This document shows, piece after piece, positions 51,501 to 61,862 of a DNA stretch of 64,000 nt. The first letter of the stretch is position 1. Each line of letters starts with the position of its first letter. Source of the stretch: Archilochus colubris (lineage: Eukaryota > Chordata > Aves > Apodiformes > Trochilidae); NCBI GenBank assembly GCA_023079485.1, contig CM041086.1, positions 11,478,401 to 11,542,400 of the forward strand. Reading direction: 5' to 3'. Under the pieces are notes generated by a model. That model did no database searches and had not been told where the DNA came from. It saw nothing but the letters and a program-made list of their open reading frames with translations. The position numbers and the translations under genes are program-made.

Positions 51501-54500
51501 AAGATGGGAGAGGGCTTTGCTCTATTGCAGCCAAATGCCCCTCCACACTCAGATGTGGTTTAAAAGGGACCTTAAAGATCATCCAGCTCCAACCCTTTGC
51601 CATGGGCAGGGACTCCTCCCACTAGACCAGGTTCCCCAAAACCCTGTCCAACATGGTCTTCAACACTTCCAGGGAGGAGACACTTCAGTGGTTCCCTCCA
51701 ATATCACCCTAACCTTATCCTCCCTTTTTTATTTTAGTACAGTTATTTTTCAAATCCAAACTGATGGTGGTGATATGATTGGTGAACACATGGAAAATAA
51801 AAAATCACAACTGCGGAAGAGACCAGGTTTCATTCTCTTTCTTTCCCTCTTTCCAAAGAAGCAGAAAAGTTGGAGTTACTGTAAAATATAAACTTTTTAG
51901 CAAGTGATTATCTTTCAGCAAATGCAACACCAGCCTGGCTCAGTTTATGCAAGTAACAATCCACGGGTGAGAAGCTGCATAGAACTCTGACCCTGGAAAG
52001 GTTCAAACTGCAGAGTCCCTGGAATCTCCCCAGCCTTCAGCAGGACCATATTGCTGAAAGCAGAGCTCATTGGGAAGCTCAGGGATCCCTCACTCACCCG
52101 AATGTGGATCTGCTCTCCCACGGTGGGAGCACTCTCCCTTTTCCTCTTGACAGCCAACAAGTCAACAAGAGGACGGATGGTCATTCCCTGCAGCACAGCC
52201 ACAAACACACAAACACACCCCCCAAAAATTTAAAGATTAAAAAAAAAATTAAAAAGAAAATAATCAACCTTTCTGCACACTGAGTGTTCCTAACCGGAGC
52301 TCACCCTCCGGCCTGGGGATGGGGGCAGGCAGAGAGGAGAAAGGCTCAGTTCTCCTCATCTGGCATCTCAAAACCCCAAGAATTTCAAGGTAAACCTGTG
52401 GGTTGCTGCTGCTTATAGCTGGGAGGGGGCTTGAAATGTTCAGAGTTGAAATGCCTGGCAGGAGGATGGTGCTGGAGGCTGCTCAGCCCACGGCCCCTGC
52501 CAGCATTTCTCTGCTCACTCCTGGAGCATCCTGTGTCAGACACCATTGCTCCAAGGAGCTTGGATGGCCCACCAGAGGCTGAGTTTACTCACCCAAATAC
52601 CCACCTGGTGGGAAGGGTCAAGGGCAGAGTTTTAATGTCCTTTCAGCCTTGTGAGAGAATTTTCAAAAGGCAGCTCAGTGCATTTCTTAGTCTGGCTTGG
52701 GTGTGAAATGACTTTTCTGGGACGTGTTTACAGCAAAAATGATGGAGTAGTTGATGTTTATGCCTTCTGAATGTCACAAATGCTGGCAGGGAGGAGAGCT
52801 GTACACATTTTTAATTGCAGGAGCAATTAATGTGTCACTTTAATAGCTAATAGCAATAAAAAATGCACAGCTATTCAGAGTAAACAACATAAAACTCACA
52901 AATTGAGCAATAACAGGTATCACAAAAATTAAGTAGTGGCCATGCAGTGTGGTCTCTTTCCTTCACTGGATACTCTGCTGCAGTCTTTTTATCGTTTGCT
53001 TTGGGTTGGGTTTTTTTTTCATTTTAAAGCAGCATTTTGGAGTTTTGTGACCAGGACTTCCAAAACCAGAAGCACCTGAATTCCTTCAGCCCTTCCTGAC
53101 CCTTAGGAGCACCACAGGAATCCCACAGCTCATTTTCAGACCCTGGGTCATTTCACAAGACCCTGAGGTGTTATTGTGTCCCTTCACCCATCAGGGATAA
53201 CCCATCTGGAGTGCATCCCCTGATGCTGGCAGCTCCATCAGTGCTCACAAAAAAAAAAGTTTCTTTTTGCTACCAGCAACCCAGTAGCTCATGGCTCACC
53301 ATAAGCAGCAACTAAAAAAAAACAAATTTGAAACCCCAAAACTCTTCACAATTACCAAATTTGCTACAGTTTTGTAGAAGAGGTCAGAGGCCAATAGGGC
53401 TGAGAGAGAGAACTTCAAACAGGGAGCCTGGTATTTCATTTTTAAAACACACTGAAAGGCAGAACTATGACAAGAAGGGGGTTTGTGACATTCCAGACAA
53501 GCCCACAGCTCCTTGGAGGACTTTCTGGTCTACATGGCACAAACCCAGGTGTGCCTGGAAGCACTGAGGACTTGACAATTGCTCAGGCAACCTTCTCAAA
53601 ATGATTAACCAGGCTTGGCTGCAGGGATGCTGTGACACCCCTGGCTGCAGGGATGCTGCCACCACTAGATGTCACAGCAGCTCCTCCCAGCACAGCAGCT
53701 CCTCAGCCATCACCCTGAGGAGGAGAAATCTCTCTCCATCACACACCTGGAGAGTTGCTAATGACGAAGGGGTGAAGAAGAAAAGAGGGGGCTTCACCAA
53801 AACACAGCAGAAAGCAGAGTGGAAGGGGAAAAGAAGAAAAAAAAAAAAAAAGAGGGGCAGAAAAAAGAAAGGGGGAAGGAAAGAAAAAAAGGGGAGGAAG
53901 AAATAAAAGAAAGGGGGTAAAAAGGTAAGTAGGAAAGAAAAGAAGGTGAAAAAAAGGGAGGAAAAAGAAAAGAGGAGGAAAAAAGGTAGGGGGAAAAGGA
54001 AGGGGGAGAAGGGAGGGGGAGAAGGAAGGGGAAAGGGGAAAAAAGAGAGAAATGAGAAAGGGGAAAACAAAAAAGGGGGGAAAGAGAAAAAAGAAAGGGA
54101 GAAAAAAAAGGGAGGGGGGGGAAGAAAAGAGGGGGGAAAAAAAAAAATAGCCCAGAAAAGATCCTCTCCACCTGCTGCCATACCTGCACAAAGACAGTGA
54201 AGAGGATGACCACAGTGGTTGCTGCAATGAAAAGTTTCTTCCGGCGAAATTCGGGAAGCAGGAAAACCAAAGAGAAGCAAATGGCCCCTCGGAGCCCCCC
54301 GTAGGCAATGATGAACTGATCCTTGCCAGTGATGGTGTTCACGTGGAATCTGTTCACAAAGAAAGTCAGCACAAGAACCCCTGGAAAACAGGAAAGAAGA
54401 TGGGAGCACATTAAACAGAGAAATGGGATCAAATTCCTCCTCATGTGCTGGGTTCTACAGGAAAGAGGGGTTCCTTTCCTTCCCTAAAAACCTGCTGCCC

Positions 54501-57500
54501 AGTTTGGGGCTGGAATCTGCTGAGAGAGCAGGGGGTTGTCAGGGTGCTGGTTTTGCTCTTTACCTCTTGTAGTGAAGAATTCCTGAGCTACAAAAAGCCA
54601 AACTCACTCAGAACTATTTTTTTTACCCCTTTGAGCAAACACCAGAAAACCCACTTCAGTCTCATAAAACTTTTCAACTTATGCACTGCTCAGAAACACT
54701 TTTCCGAGCACATTTCTGGTGCAAAGTTGCTAAACCAAACCTTGGCATGGATTAAGAGCTCCCAAACCCCTCTCTGCTCTGCCTTGCTCATCATGGCCAA
54801 CCCCATTTGAGCAATTTCTTGAGGTGTCTGTCAAACCTGAGGTCACTCCCTTTGACTCACTGGTTTGCAAACAATAAATCCCAGAGAATGTTTTCTAGCT
54901 CTCTAATTCTTTGTCAAAATATGTGCTCTGTTATACTGGCAGGCAGAGTGCATCTATAAAAAGGTCCATAAATGAGCAGGTGGGACTCAGAACTGCTGGA
55001 ATTAACTCCACAGTGTCAGAGGCAACAGGGAAGCAGTTTCTCCAAACACCAAATGGGCACAAGATACAACTGGGGACACAGGTGAAACCACTGGAAATAT
55101 TCCCCTGGTCATTTACAAGCCACAAAAATAGAATCCAAGACTATTCCAGGAGCAGGATTCAGGTTTTATTGGAACTGATCTCAAGATTATCTTCAGCCAC
55201 AATTATCAGGAAAGTATTTTCATGCCTAACTTTCTTGTAATCGTTCAGTCTTGGTCACTTCTTTACTGTGGGTCAAACACTGCAATGTTTCTCTCCATCC
55301 ACGGAGAGAATCCCAGGTCTGGATGTATTCCTGCCTAGCTGAGCCTGCCTAAGCCAGGTCAGATGACATTGAGAGGTCCCTGCCATCCTCAGCAATTCCC
55401 TGGTGCTGGGCAATGATGACATTCACAGTCCTTCTCCAAAGTTCTTGAGAAGGACCAGACCACTGCCATATTTTTTGCCTTTCAACTCCACTTTAGGCCC
55501 CAGTTCTCACCTAGCCTGATGTAAGATGAGCAAAGCAGCATCTCCAGGGACAGCTCTTTGAAGGTTCCTCCAGTTTCCCACTTAAGGATGCTGCTAGAGA
55601 CAAACCCATTAGGAATTAAATCCCCTAAATCCCTGCAAGTCAACTCGCAGAGGCAGAGGTGCCACCCAGCTCCCTGACCCCCAGCTGTGTGCTTCAAATC
55701 TCTCATCTTGTGAAGATACCAAGGGACAGGGATACACTGAAATGGAAAAGGAGATCCTGGGAATCAAAGAGGGTCTAAGAGGGATCAATGAAACAGATGT
55801 CATGGGAATTTCTTTTTAGCACCAGTGCTGCCTGTGGGGAGGGCAGAGAGTAAGAAATGACAGGAAGAGCCAAAACTTGTTTTTGAGCCAGTGCTGGAGG
55901 ACGAGGGGGAGGATCAATGGTGTATTCTGGTCCAGTCCTTGCATTCCCATCTGTGATGACCACGGGTACAGAAGAAGCACAGAAGGATGATGCCGGGGAC
56001 AGGAGCATTCTCCCATTTAATGGCATCACATTTCTCACTCCCATAAATCAATCAATCTCTCATCTCACCATACCCAGTGCTCTCCAAACGAGGCAGAAGA
56101 TGACAGTGAAGCAAATGTATGGCCAGTTCCACTCATGATTTTCCCCAATGGTGGAAACTCCAAGAAAGATGAAGATGAGGGTTTCACTAACACTGCTCCA
56201 CATCTTCATGAAGTATTTGACTGTGGTGTGAGACTTGAGAGAGATGTTGGCCTCCACGTAGCGTTTCATGCCCATGGCACAGGCAACGATGCTGAGAAAA
56301 TGAAAACAAGGCAATCAACGTTTTCTGCCTGGGCACCCAACGTTGGCACATTGTCATTTATTTAAAAACAGGTTTCATCAAGTCTTAGATGTTTGCAGAC
56401 ACCTCACGGGGTACTCATGCTTCCTACATGAGTCTAATAATATCAAGAGGAGCACAAGATACTCTATAGGTTGACCAGAGTGTCTGAATCTGGTTTTCTT
56501 ACAAGATAAACAACTCCCCATCTGGAACTGCAAATAACTGCACCCAACTCTTCCTGCTGCAGCTCTTTAACTCTGCCAAACTCCCATCCATCTGGGCTGA
56601 AGAGTTTCATGCTTAGCATCCTAAGCATTACTTCTTTTGCCTGGATGAGAGAAGACGTTTGAGGGCATGAGAGCCTTGTTTCTCAGCACGAGAAATGTGT
56701 AATCAGGATTCCTTTGAATTTAGTTGATACTTGGCCACTACAGCTGATCCTTGGAGGACTCAGAACCCCTGTTGCTTAGAGCAGCCCAAATGCTGTACTC
56801 CGTCACCCAAAGGACCAAAGCTATTCAAAATCTGGAGAAACTCAGGCATACAACACACCTCCCACTGCCTATTTCTAAACCTGAGCAGATTTGCACTGTA
56901 CATCATCTGGGCACAACTAGGAGGGCATTGACTTCATGAAACCAGGAGACAATAAAAATTCAAGCACACTCATAAGGCTGCACAATGAGCCCAGAAATGT
57001 TGTTTCTATTGCTGTACAGAGCCCTGAGCAAGAAAGAGTAATGGGGAATGAACAACAGGCTAAAAAGACAATAATAAATTCCTCTGTTGCTGTGGCTGCC
57101 TCAATAAATAGTAGATGAAATAGTTCTGGGAACTAAGAAATGCAACAAATATTTGTGGGCAAGTGACTTCCAGAGATGTGGCTTGGGAGCACTTCTTGGG
57201 GAAAAGACACAGCTTCATACCAGATTCAGAGACAGGGAATAAACCTGACCTGTTCTGTCACAGCTTCAAAAGTGGGCACTGCCACTAGGGCAAGACAGAA
57301 ATAAAATAAAATAAAGAAACAAAATAAACAACGAAAACATTTGCAGAGCTATTGAGTGGACTGTGTTGCATTCACAGTTTTTTGGGTTTTGGGTTTTTTT
57401 TTTGGACTACGAAGAACTGATTTTTTTTTTGGCAATTGAATTCTTTTTCAAAGAAACAAACCTCCAAGATCTGCTTCTTATAATACAAAGTCATAAATGA

Positions 57501-60500
57501 CTGAGTCATTCAAAATCAAACTATATATATATATATATATATATATAAAAAGGCATTTTTAATTTTGCAATTAGAAGAGCAGCAGCACAGGACCCAGCTG
57601 CCTTTGTTGGGGTTTTGCTGTTGAAACAAATGCATTATTCAGAAGACCAGAAAATGTCTCCCATAATGGGTACAGTAGATTGTGATTGATAGAAGGAGGC
57701 ACCATCAGGATTGAATGTTTTCTCCTCCAGAGTGATTATGCAGAGTATTTATTTCACTGTTCTGTTTTACACTGCTATAAATAGGCTTTCTCTTACCTCT
57801 TCCCAGAGCTGGAATTGGTTTCAGTAAAGTCAGAATATTGCTCCCATGAACTACTTGAGGAAACAAACTCCACGAGATACTGGAATGGTTTCTACTCAAA
57901 GGAGTATCATTAGTTTTAAAAGAGATCTCCCAGGTACTCCCCTGCCTAGCTGGCACCCCACTTAATTTTTTAATTTTCTTTTTATCTTCATTATGAAGAG
58001 ATTTACTGCTGGAGTGCACTCTGGAGCCTTCATGGAGATGTGAAATGGTTGTGATCCTCAGCACCAGCAGGAGAACCAAATGGCACAGTTATCATCCCAC
58101 AGAATCCAGAGGGACTGAATCCCTGGGGTCAGATGGCTCTGCTTTCCCAGGCCAGAATTCTTTGACCATTAGGATTATCTAATTCTTTTTCTCAACACCT
58201 GCTCTGCAAGTGAAATACTCACTTAGCTATAAGCAGAAAGTAGAGTTACCTCTCTTAAAGTTGAAGGATTTGGCCCATCATACTTTTAGTGAAAGACCTA
58301 CCCAGTAAAAAGAAAAAATAATTTAATTCATTATCCATAAATTACAGTTTGTGAAAGATGGGATTTACAGAAAGAAATAGTTCTGCTTTGCTGATCTGAG
58401 AAGTTGCATGGGAACACAGAAGATGGGAGTATGTACAGGGTGGGACTCAGGCTGTGCTGGTCTGCCCAAGGTTACTACAGCTTGGTTGTACTACAGCTTC
58501 ACAGAGTAAACCCTGCAGAGCTCTAAAGTGAGGGTTAGATTGCAGGGTGCATAGAACTGGCTGTGCTGCAGTGAATTGCAAGAAGTTTGGGTTCATAACC
58601 TTTGAAACCTTGATTCTAGACATCTTCAGCTTCAAATCTTTCTGAAGACAGAGAGGTGGTGGATGACACCCTCACGAGCTGTGTCCAAGCTGCTTCTGGC
58701 AGTAAGTCTGAACCTCCAAAGCTCCATTAGAGCCCTTCACTCCCAAACAGCAGGAAAATTTCCAGGCTTCAGCTCTGTAGAAGATACATAACTCCCACCC
58801 CATCCCTTACTTGGTTCCATCACCCAAAGCTGGCTGGTGCATGGGATATGGAGACCAGGAGGAGGGTGCTAGAAGAGACATGCTGGAAACTCAGACCAAA
58901 CCTTTCTGAGGATTTGATTTAGCACTCTTTGCAGCTCTTCAAATGTTAGCTTTGATGGGACCACACATGGAAAATCAGAAAATATGCCAACAGCCTCTTC
59001 TGGCTCTGCCAAACCCTCTCACTAGACGTCTCCTTGCTTGGACGTTCAGGGTTTCCAAACAAAAACCATGGAGCTCACATAAACATTCCTCAGTAACCTA
59101 CATAAACAGCTCAGCTGTCTGAAGCTTGCCCAGAGGTTGACATCTGGATGTCAACCAGCAGCAATCACCACTGACATGCAACTGTGTAATGCATGAAATG
59201 GGGTTACACCTCCCAGCTCCTCTGTGAGCTTTTAGACCCCTCCTCCCCCCGTTTGCTGCCATCCACAGCTTTCCAACTGAGCAGATTTAAAATTTAAGAT
59301 ACAAGCCAGAAAAAAATAAATAAAATCTGGCTGGAAATGAGATGAGACAGTGGGACAAACTTACGCCATGATCCCCGAGAGGTGAAATATTTCAGCAGTG
59401 AGGTAGGAGAGGTAACTGTAGAGGAAGACAAAGAGGGGTTCGATGACACGGATGTCCTTGGTGAAGCGCGTGGTGAAGGCAGCGGTCATCCCGAAAGTCA
59501 GACCCACCAAAACACCTCCCAGCCCAACCACAAAGAATTTCCCAACTCCGGCAAAGACATCCACGCCTTTGATGGTAGGCATCTCACAGAAAGACCGAAA
59601 CAGCTTGTAGAGCACCTGGGGGGGAAATCAAAGGGGAAAAAGAGTTGTTAACAAGATACCCACCAGAGGTGGGTGCACAGAGCAATGCCAGGAAAATCCT
59701 CAGCTGGGATTTCTGCCAGCACAGGGGCAGCAGCCTGATCCTACCAAAGGAATACTGAGGCACTCATATGTATTTCTGTCTCCAGACAAAGGAGACTCAG
59801 GCCAAGGAAGTGGACCAGGAGTCCTCTGCTAGAAGGATTTTAGAATCATCCCAGTTGGAAAGGACCTCCAAGATCATCAAGCCCAACCATCAGTCCTACA
59901 CCACCTTAAGCCCTAAGCAGCACCACATCTACCCAATTTTTAACAACCCTAGGGATGGGAGCTCCACCAGCTCCCTCTGAGCATCAGACTGGGGGTAAGG
60001 GCAGGGTCCTTACCACCGTGACAGCGTCATTCAGGAGGGACTCCCCAAAAACCAAGATGTGGAGCTTCTCATTGACATGGATCTCCTCAAAGACGGACAA
60101 GACTGCCACGGGATCCACGGCGGCAATCAGGCTGCTGAACAGGAGGTTGTGGAGCAAGGAGATGTCCTGCAGGAGAAAGGCTTTCACCTGGCAGATCCCA
60201 TAAAGGGAAACGCCGATCCCAAAGACGTTCCATACGGTCCCCACCACGGCGTAGAGCAGGATGGTGCCCATGTTCTCAAAAAAGGGGCGGCTGGGCATGA
60301 AGTAGCCAGCATCGAGGACAATGGGTGGCAGCAGGTAGAGGAAGAAGATGTCACTGTCCATGACAGGTGGTGACTTGTCGTTGAAGCCATAGATTATTCC
60401 CCCCATGATGAGTCCTACAAATATCAATAGACAGCTTTCGGGGACGACAGAAGGCAGTTTGTTATACAGATGAAACCCTGGAAGTCAATGGAGAGAGAAA

Positions 60501-61862
60501 AAACTTCTTATTTTAATCTTATTTTATTCTTGTTTATCAGCTACCAGCCCACAGTGGCTGAAGAACCCCAACCAGCTCCTCTTTGGGGTGAGGAAGCTCC
60601 CCGTGCCCCCACCTTCAGCAGGCTATAATTGTTGTAATAAACACAACCAAAGGGAAGTCACTCAATCCAAAATAGTCAAGAAAATCTGAAAGACGACTGA
60701 AAATACCAAGTTCTCTGAAATTACTGCTGTGTCAGGCTGTGTTTCATCACAGCATAAGGTTAAAGATACATTTTTAGGTTATATACAAATAGCAAAAGTA
60801 AAAAATCTGCGTAAGTAAAAAAGGATTTGGAATTATTTATGCTGTAATCCAGTCAGCGGGCTACAACAGAGATTCTATATATTAAAAAAAAATCACAAAA
60901 ATCATCCTATAAATAGTGCCACTTTTGATATTATTTAAGCAATAACACTTAATGATAAAGGAAATACTGAAAAAAGTCCAATCAAGTCAGCTTTGTGTGC
61001 CATCCAATGTTAGAGAGAGATCCTGACAACCACCACAGGTACTCAGGGGGAGTTATAAGAGAGTAATTGAAACAAAGTGAACTAGAATAGGAATAATCTT
61101 TTTTTTTTAATTGTGTTCATTTTTATGTCCTCACGCTTAGTAATAGAATTGGGATCTCATCATATCAAATGAAGAACAGTGAAATAAAAAGACCATTCCC
61201 ATCTGAGAAAAATTCTACCCTAAACAAATCAAAGAGACTTCTCCCTTCTGTGGAAATAAACTTTTAAAAATAGGATGAATTGAACAGAAGTGATCCCAAT
61301 CCCTGGAGGGGGAGGGGAGGGAAATGAAAGGAAAAAAAAATTAATTTCCCCTTTCTTATGCCTTGCAGAAGCATGAACTTGTAGGAGGAAAACCATCACT
61401 TCCCAACCTAAAATGCAACTGTGTGTTTATTTTCCATGCTTGCAGCATGTCTGGCACACATTATCTGCACCTTTAGGACTTGGCACTTTCGGGTCCAAGA
61501 CTGGAGAAGCAAAGTGTGTGTCCCCCCTGCCCACACCATCCCCACGGAGCCCCCCATCCTTCCTCACCTTCTCCAGGGGCCTTACCTATTTTGGCCAAGG
61601 ATGCAAGCATGATCCAGAGGGTGATTTCAAAGGGGACTTGGACATGCTGGTAATCTGGAGAGAAGAAGAGATGCTCTGCAGAACCATTGCCCTGGGCATC
61701 CCCAGCTGCCCAGCTGAAGTTCTCCCCGATCCCATCCTCCGGCAGCAGCATTGCTGGGAAGCCCTGCAGAGCCCTCACGCCCGTGCCTTGGAGGACAGAG
61801 GAGAGCAAGGATATGGCCAGGAGAGCAGCTGCAGCTCGGCACCCTGATCCCTGCCCCTCCAT
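42397..61862 (-). CDS. SLC9A2: SLC9A2-like Na+/H+ exchanger (NHE2), 13 coding exons
   Basis: Predicted join on the minus strand: 61862-61586, 60477-60014, 59615-59365, 56291-56074, 54380-54184, 52187-52098, 50917-50847, 49427-49263, 48583-48469, 47317-47183, 44683-44615, 43153-43087, 42542-42397. This gives 2265 nt, or 754 residues plus stop; human NHE2 is about 812. All introns are GT-AG and every phase joins. Visible family marks are a hydrophobic N-terminal segment, the [16 protein letters not shown] pore helix (about 136-152), the GESLLND motif with Glu238 and Asp243, and GGLRG with Arg434. A long cytosolic tail starts near residue 470. The family performs electroneutral Na+ in/H+ out exchange; NHE2 is mainly epithelial and apical. 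Similarity to NHE2 is strongest ([19 protein letters not shown]), and TMEM182 lies downstream as expected for SLC9A2. Several stretches look more like NHE1, so a lost-in-mammals paralogue is a less likely alternative. The last three exons are the least certain. Confidence 0.85.
42614..42905 (+). mobile_element. CR1-like element in SLC9A2 intron 12 (copy A)
   Basis: It runs GGTGGCTGCAAAAAGATGG, GTCCCATGGACAAGCCAAGG, CCATGAGGACAGTCAGACAT, GAATGGTCTCCCAGTGG, GGACCAGATGATCCTTGAGG and ends near TGATGATTCTAC. It has a CR1-type tail and is the same subfamily as the inverted copy at 50,092-50,402. It is antisense to SLC9A2 and ends 70 nt from the exon 13 acceptor. Confidence 0.85.
43087..43153 (-). 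CDS. SLC9A2: Probable SLC9A2 coding exon 12 (distal tail)
   Basis: 67 nt, residues 685-706: [20 protein letters not shown] and two more. The acceptor is TAATCACAG and the donor is GTAAGC. It enters in phase 0 and leaves in phase 1, which is exactly what the terminal exon needs. The serine-rich hydrophilic composition suits an exchanger tail. Confidence 0.66.
43576..43612. repeat. A-run and (AAT)n microsatellite
   Basis: An A-run, then ATAATAATAATAA and AAATAAATGAAAT, in SLC9A2 intron 11. Confidence 0.85.
44615..44683 (-). CDS. SLC9A2: Probable SLC9A2 coding exon 11 (distal tail)
   Basis: 69 nt, residues 662-684: [18 protein letters not shown] plus five residues. It has clean splice sites (TCTCTAG and GTCAGT) and is phase 0 at both ends, so it joins exon 10 to exon 12 without a frameshift. 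Similarity to the human tail is weak, so this call rests on splice sites, phase and position. Confidence 0.62.
47183..47317 (-). CDS. SLC9A2: SLC9A2 coding exon 10
   Basis: 135 nt, residues 617-661. It begins [14 protein letters not shown] and runs through [10 protein letters not shown] to ASSGKE. It aligns with the human NHE2 segment YNRHSL ... KEILIRRRHS. The acceptor is GATGCACAG and the donor is GTAAGA, phase 0 at both ends. Confidence 0.88.
48469..48583 (-). CDS. SLC9A2: SLC9A2 coding exon 9
   Basis: 115 nt, residues 578-616. It is a variable acidic stretch followed by [18 protein letters not shown], which aligns with the conserved helix ending RNLYQIRQRT in human NHE2. The acceptor is TCTCTGCAG and the donor is GTAAAA. 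It ends in phase 0. Confidence 0.92.
49263..49427 (-). CDS. SLC9A2: SLC9A2 coding exon 8
   Basis: 165 nt, residues 523-577. It encodes [20 protein letters not shown], then [20 protein letters not shown] and [12 protein letters not shown] and AMELAETG follow human NHE2. The exon corresponds to the amphipathic tail helices. The acceptor is TTCTCAG and the donor is GTAAGT. Confidence 0.93.
50092..50402 (-). mobile_element. CR1-like element in SLC9A2 intron 7 (copy B)
   Basis: Its reverse complement repeats copy A almost block by block: GGTGGCTGCAAGGAAGATGG, GTCCCATGGACAAGCCAAGG, CCATGAGGACAGTCAGGCAC and GGACCAGATGATCCTTGAGG. It is sense relative to SLC9A2. The subfamily tail contains GGTTGGAAGGGACCTCAAGG when read on the plus strand. 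Confidence 0.87.
50847..50917 (-). CDS. SLC9A2: SLC9A2 coding exon 7 (lipid-interacting juxtamembrane region)
   Basis: 71 nt, residues 500-522: [17 protein letters not shown], then YYWKDK. The same region precedes the calcineurin-homologous protein (CHP) site in NHE1. The acceptor is TCTCTTTAG and the donor is GTAAGG. The exon lies in a different frame from the longest open frame here, and was found from the splice sites and family match. Confidence 0.93.
51391..51424. repeat. (CAT)n-(TAC)n-(TAT)n trinucleotide repeat
   Basis: Four CAT units graduate into ACT/CTA and then ATT units, a stepwise-mutated trinucleotide array in SLC9A2 intron 6. Confidence 0.9.
51551..51722 (-). mobile_element. 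CR1 LINE 3' fragment in SLC9A2 intron 6
   Basis: The plus strand reads AAAAGGGACCTTAAAGATCA, TCCAGCTCCAACCCTTTGCC, ATGGGCAGGGACTCCTCCCA and CCAACATGGTCTTCAACACT. This is the inverted CR1 tail of the common type. 5'-truncated. Confidence 0.87.
52098..52187 (-). CDS. SLC9A2: SLC9A2 coding exon 6
   Basis: 90 nt, residues 470-499: [18 protein letters not shown], then a short variable stretch and EQIHIR. This joins the last membrane helix to the cytosolic regulatory tail. [14 protein letters not shown] matches NHE1 better than human NHE2. The acceptor is GTGCTGCAG and the donor is GTGAGT. Confidence 0.93.
53813..54148. repeat. About 330-bp G/A-rich purine tract
   Basis: The plus strand is G- and A-only apart from a few T and C, with many runs of three to eight G separated by A-runs. 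It is in SLC9A2 intron 5, starting 36 nt beyond the exon 5 donor. The transcript carries the C/U-rich strand. The repeat is less regular than the TMEM182 tract and richer in G. Confidence 0.96.
54184..54380 (-). CDS. SLC9A2: SLC9A2 coding exon 5 (GGLRG helix)
   Basis: 197 nt, residues 404-469. It contains [20 protein letters not shown], with Arg434 in the glycine-rich helix required for transport, and ends TVFVQ. Compared with human NHE2, the loop between FLLP and RKKLF is two residues shorter. The acceptor is TTTTCCAG and the donor is GTATGG. A long pyrimidine tract (in the transcript) starts 36 nt after the donor. Confidence 0.94.
56074..56291 (-). CDS. SLC9A2: SLC9A2 coding exon 4
   Basis: 218 nt, residues about 331-403. 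It reads [20 protein letters not shown], then [20 protein letters not shown] and [12 protein letters not shown], ending WRALG. NHEWNW is a NHE2/NHE4-type signature, while YVEANIS and KMWSSVSET are seen in NHE1. The acceptor is TTTTCTCAG and the donor is GTATGG. Confidence 0.94.
57297..57336. repeat. (AAAAT)n-like A-rich repeat
   Basis: AAATAAAATAAAATAAAG and an adjoining AAACAAAATAAAC stretch in SLC9A2 intron 3. Confidence 0.85.
57521..57547. repeat. (TA)n microsatellite
   Basis: About 13 perfect TA units in SLC9A2 intron 3. Confidence 0.95.
59365..59615 (-). CDS. SLC9A2: SLC9A2 coding exon 3
   Basis: 251 nt, residues 248-330. It starts [12 protein letters not shown] and continues with [21 protein letters not shown] and [20 protein letters not shown]. 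These closely match the NHE2 version of the region. The acceptor is a C-rich tract ending CCCAG and the donor is GTAAGT. It is separated from exon 2 by only 398 nt. Confidence 0.95.
59841..59980 (-). mobile_element. CR1 LINE 3' fragment in SLC9A2 intron 2
   Basis: The plus strand reads TAGAATCATCCCAGTTGGAA, AGGACCTCCAAGATCATCAA and GCCCAACCATCAGTCCTACA, ending near ATGGGAGCTCCACCAG. It fills over a third of the 398-nt intron 2 and ends about 34 nt from the exon 2 donor. It is in sense orientation. Confidence 0.87.
60014..60477 (-). CDS. SLC9A2: SLC9A2 coding exon 2 (core transport helices, ND motif)
   Basis: 464 nt, residues 93-247. It begins [18 protein letters not shown] and contains the [11 protein letters not shown] segment linked to amiloride sensitivity in this family. 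It also contains [19 protein letters not shown] and ends in [11 protein letters not shown]. Asp243 of the ND pair is the expected cation-binding aspartate. The acceptor is CTTCCAG and the donor is GTAAGG. Confidence 0.95.
61586..61862 (-). CDS. SLC9A2: SLC9A2 coding exon 1 (start codon, signal segment, first conserved helix)
   Basis: Encodes residues 1-92 plus one base. It opens with MEGQGSGC, then an alanine/leucine-rich hydrophobic segment (about 10-25). A low-complexity extracellular stretch with sequons NFS and NGS follows, and then the conserved [20 protein letters not shown]. The donor after AAAATAG is GTAAGG. The ATG was chosen because it has G at -3 and G at +4 and is followed directly by the hydrophobic segment. 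The frame stays open upstream to about 62,171, but that extension has no recognisable exchanger sequence. Confidence 0.88.

Noticed and set aside
53672..54409. Open frames of 189-245 codons across exon 5 and intron 5
   Set aside because: Only the exon 5 portion in one frame is exchanger sequence; the remainder is Phe/Pro/Leu-rich translation of the G/A tract.
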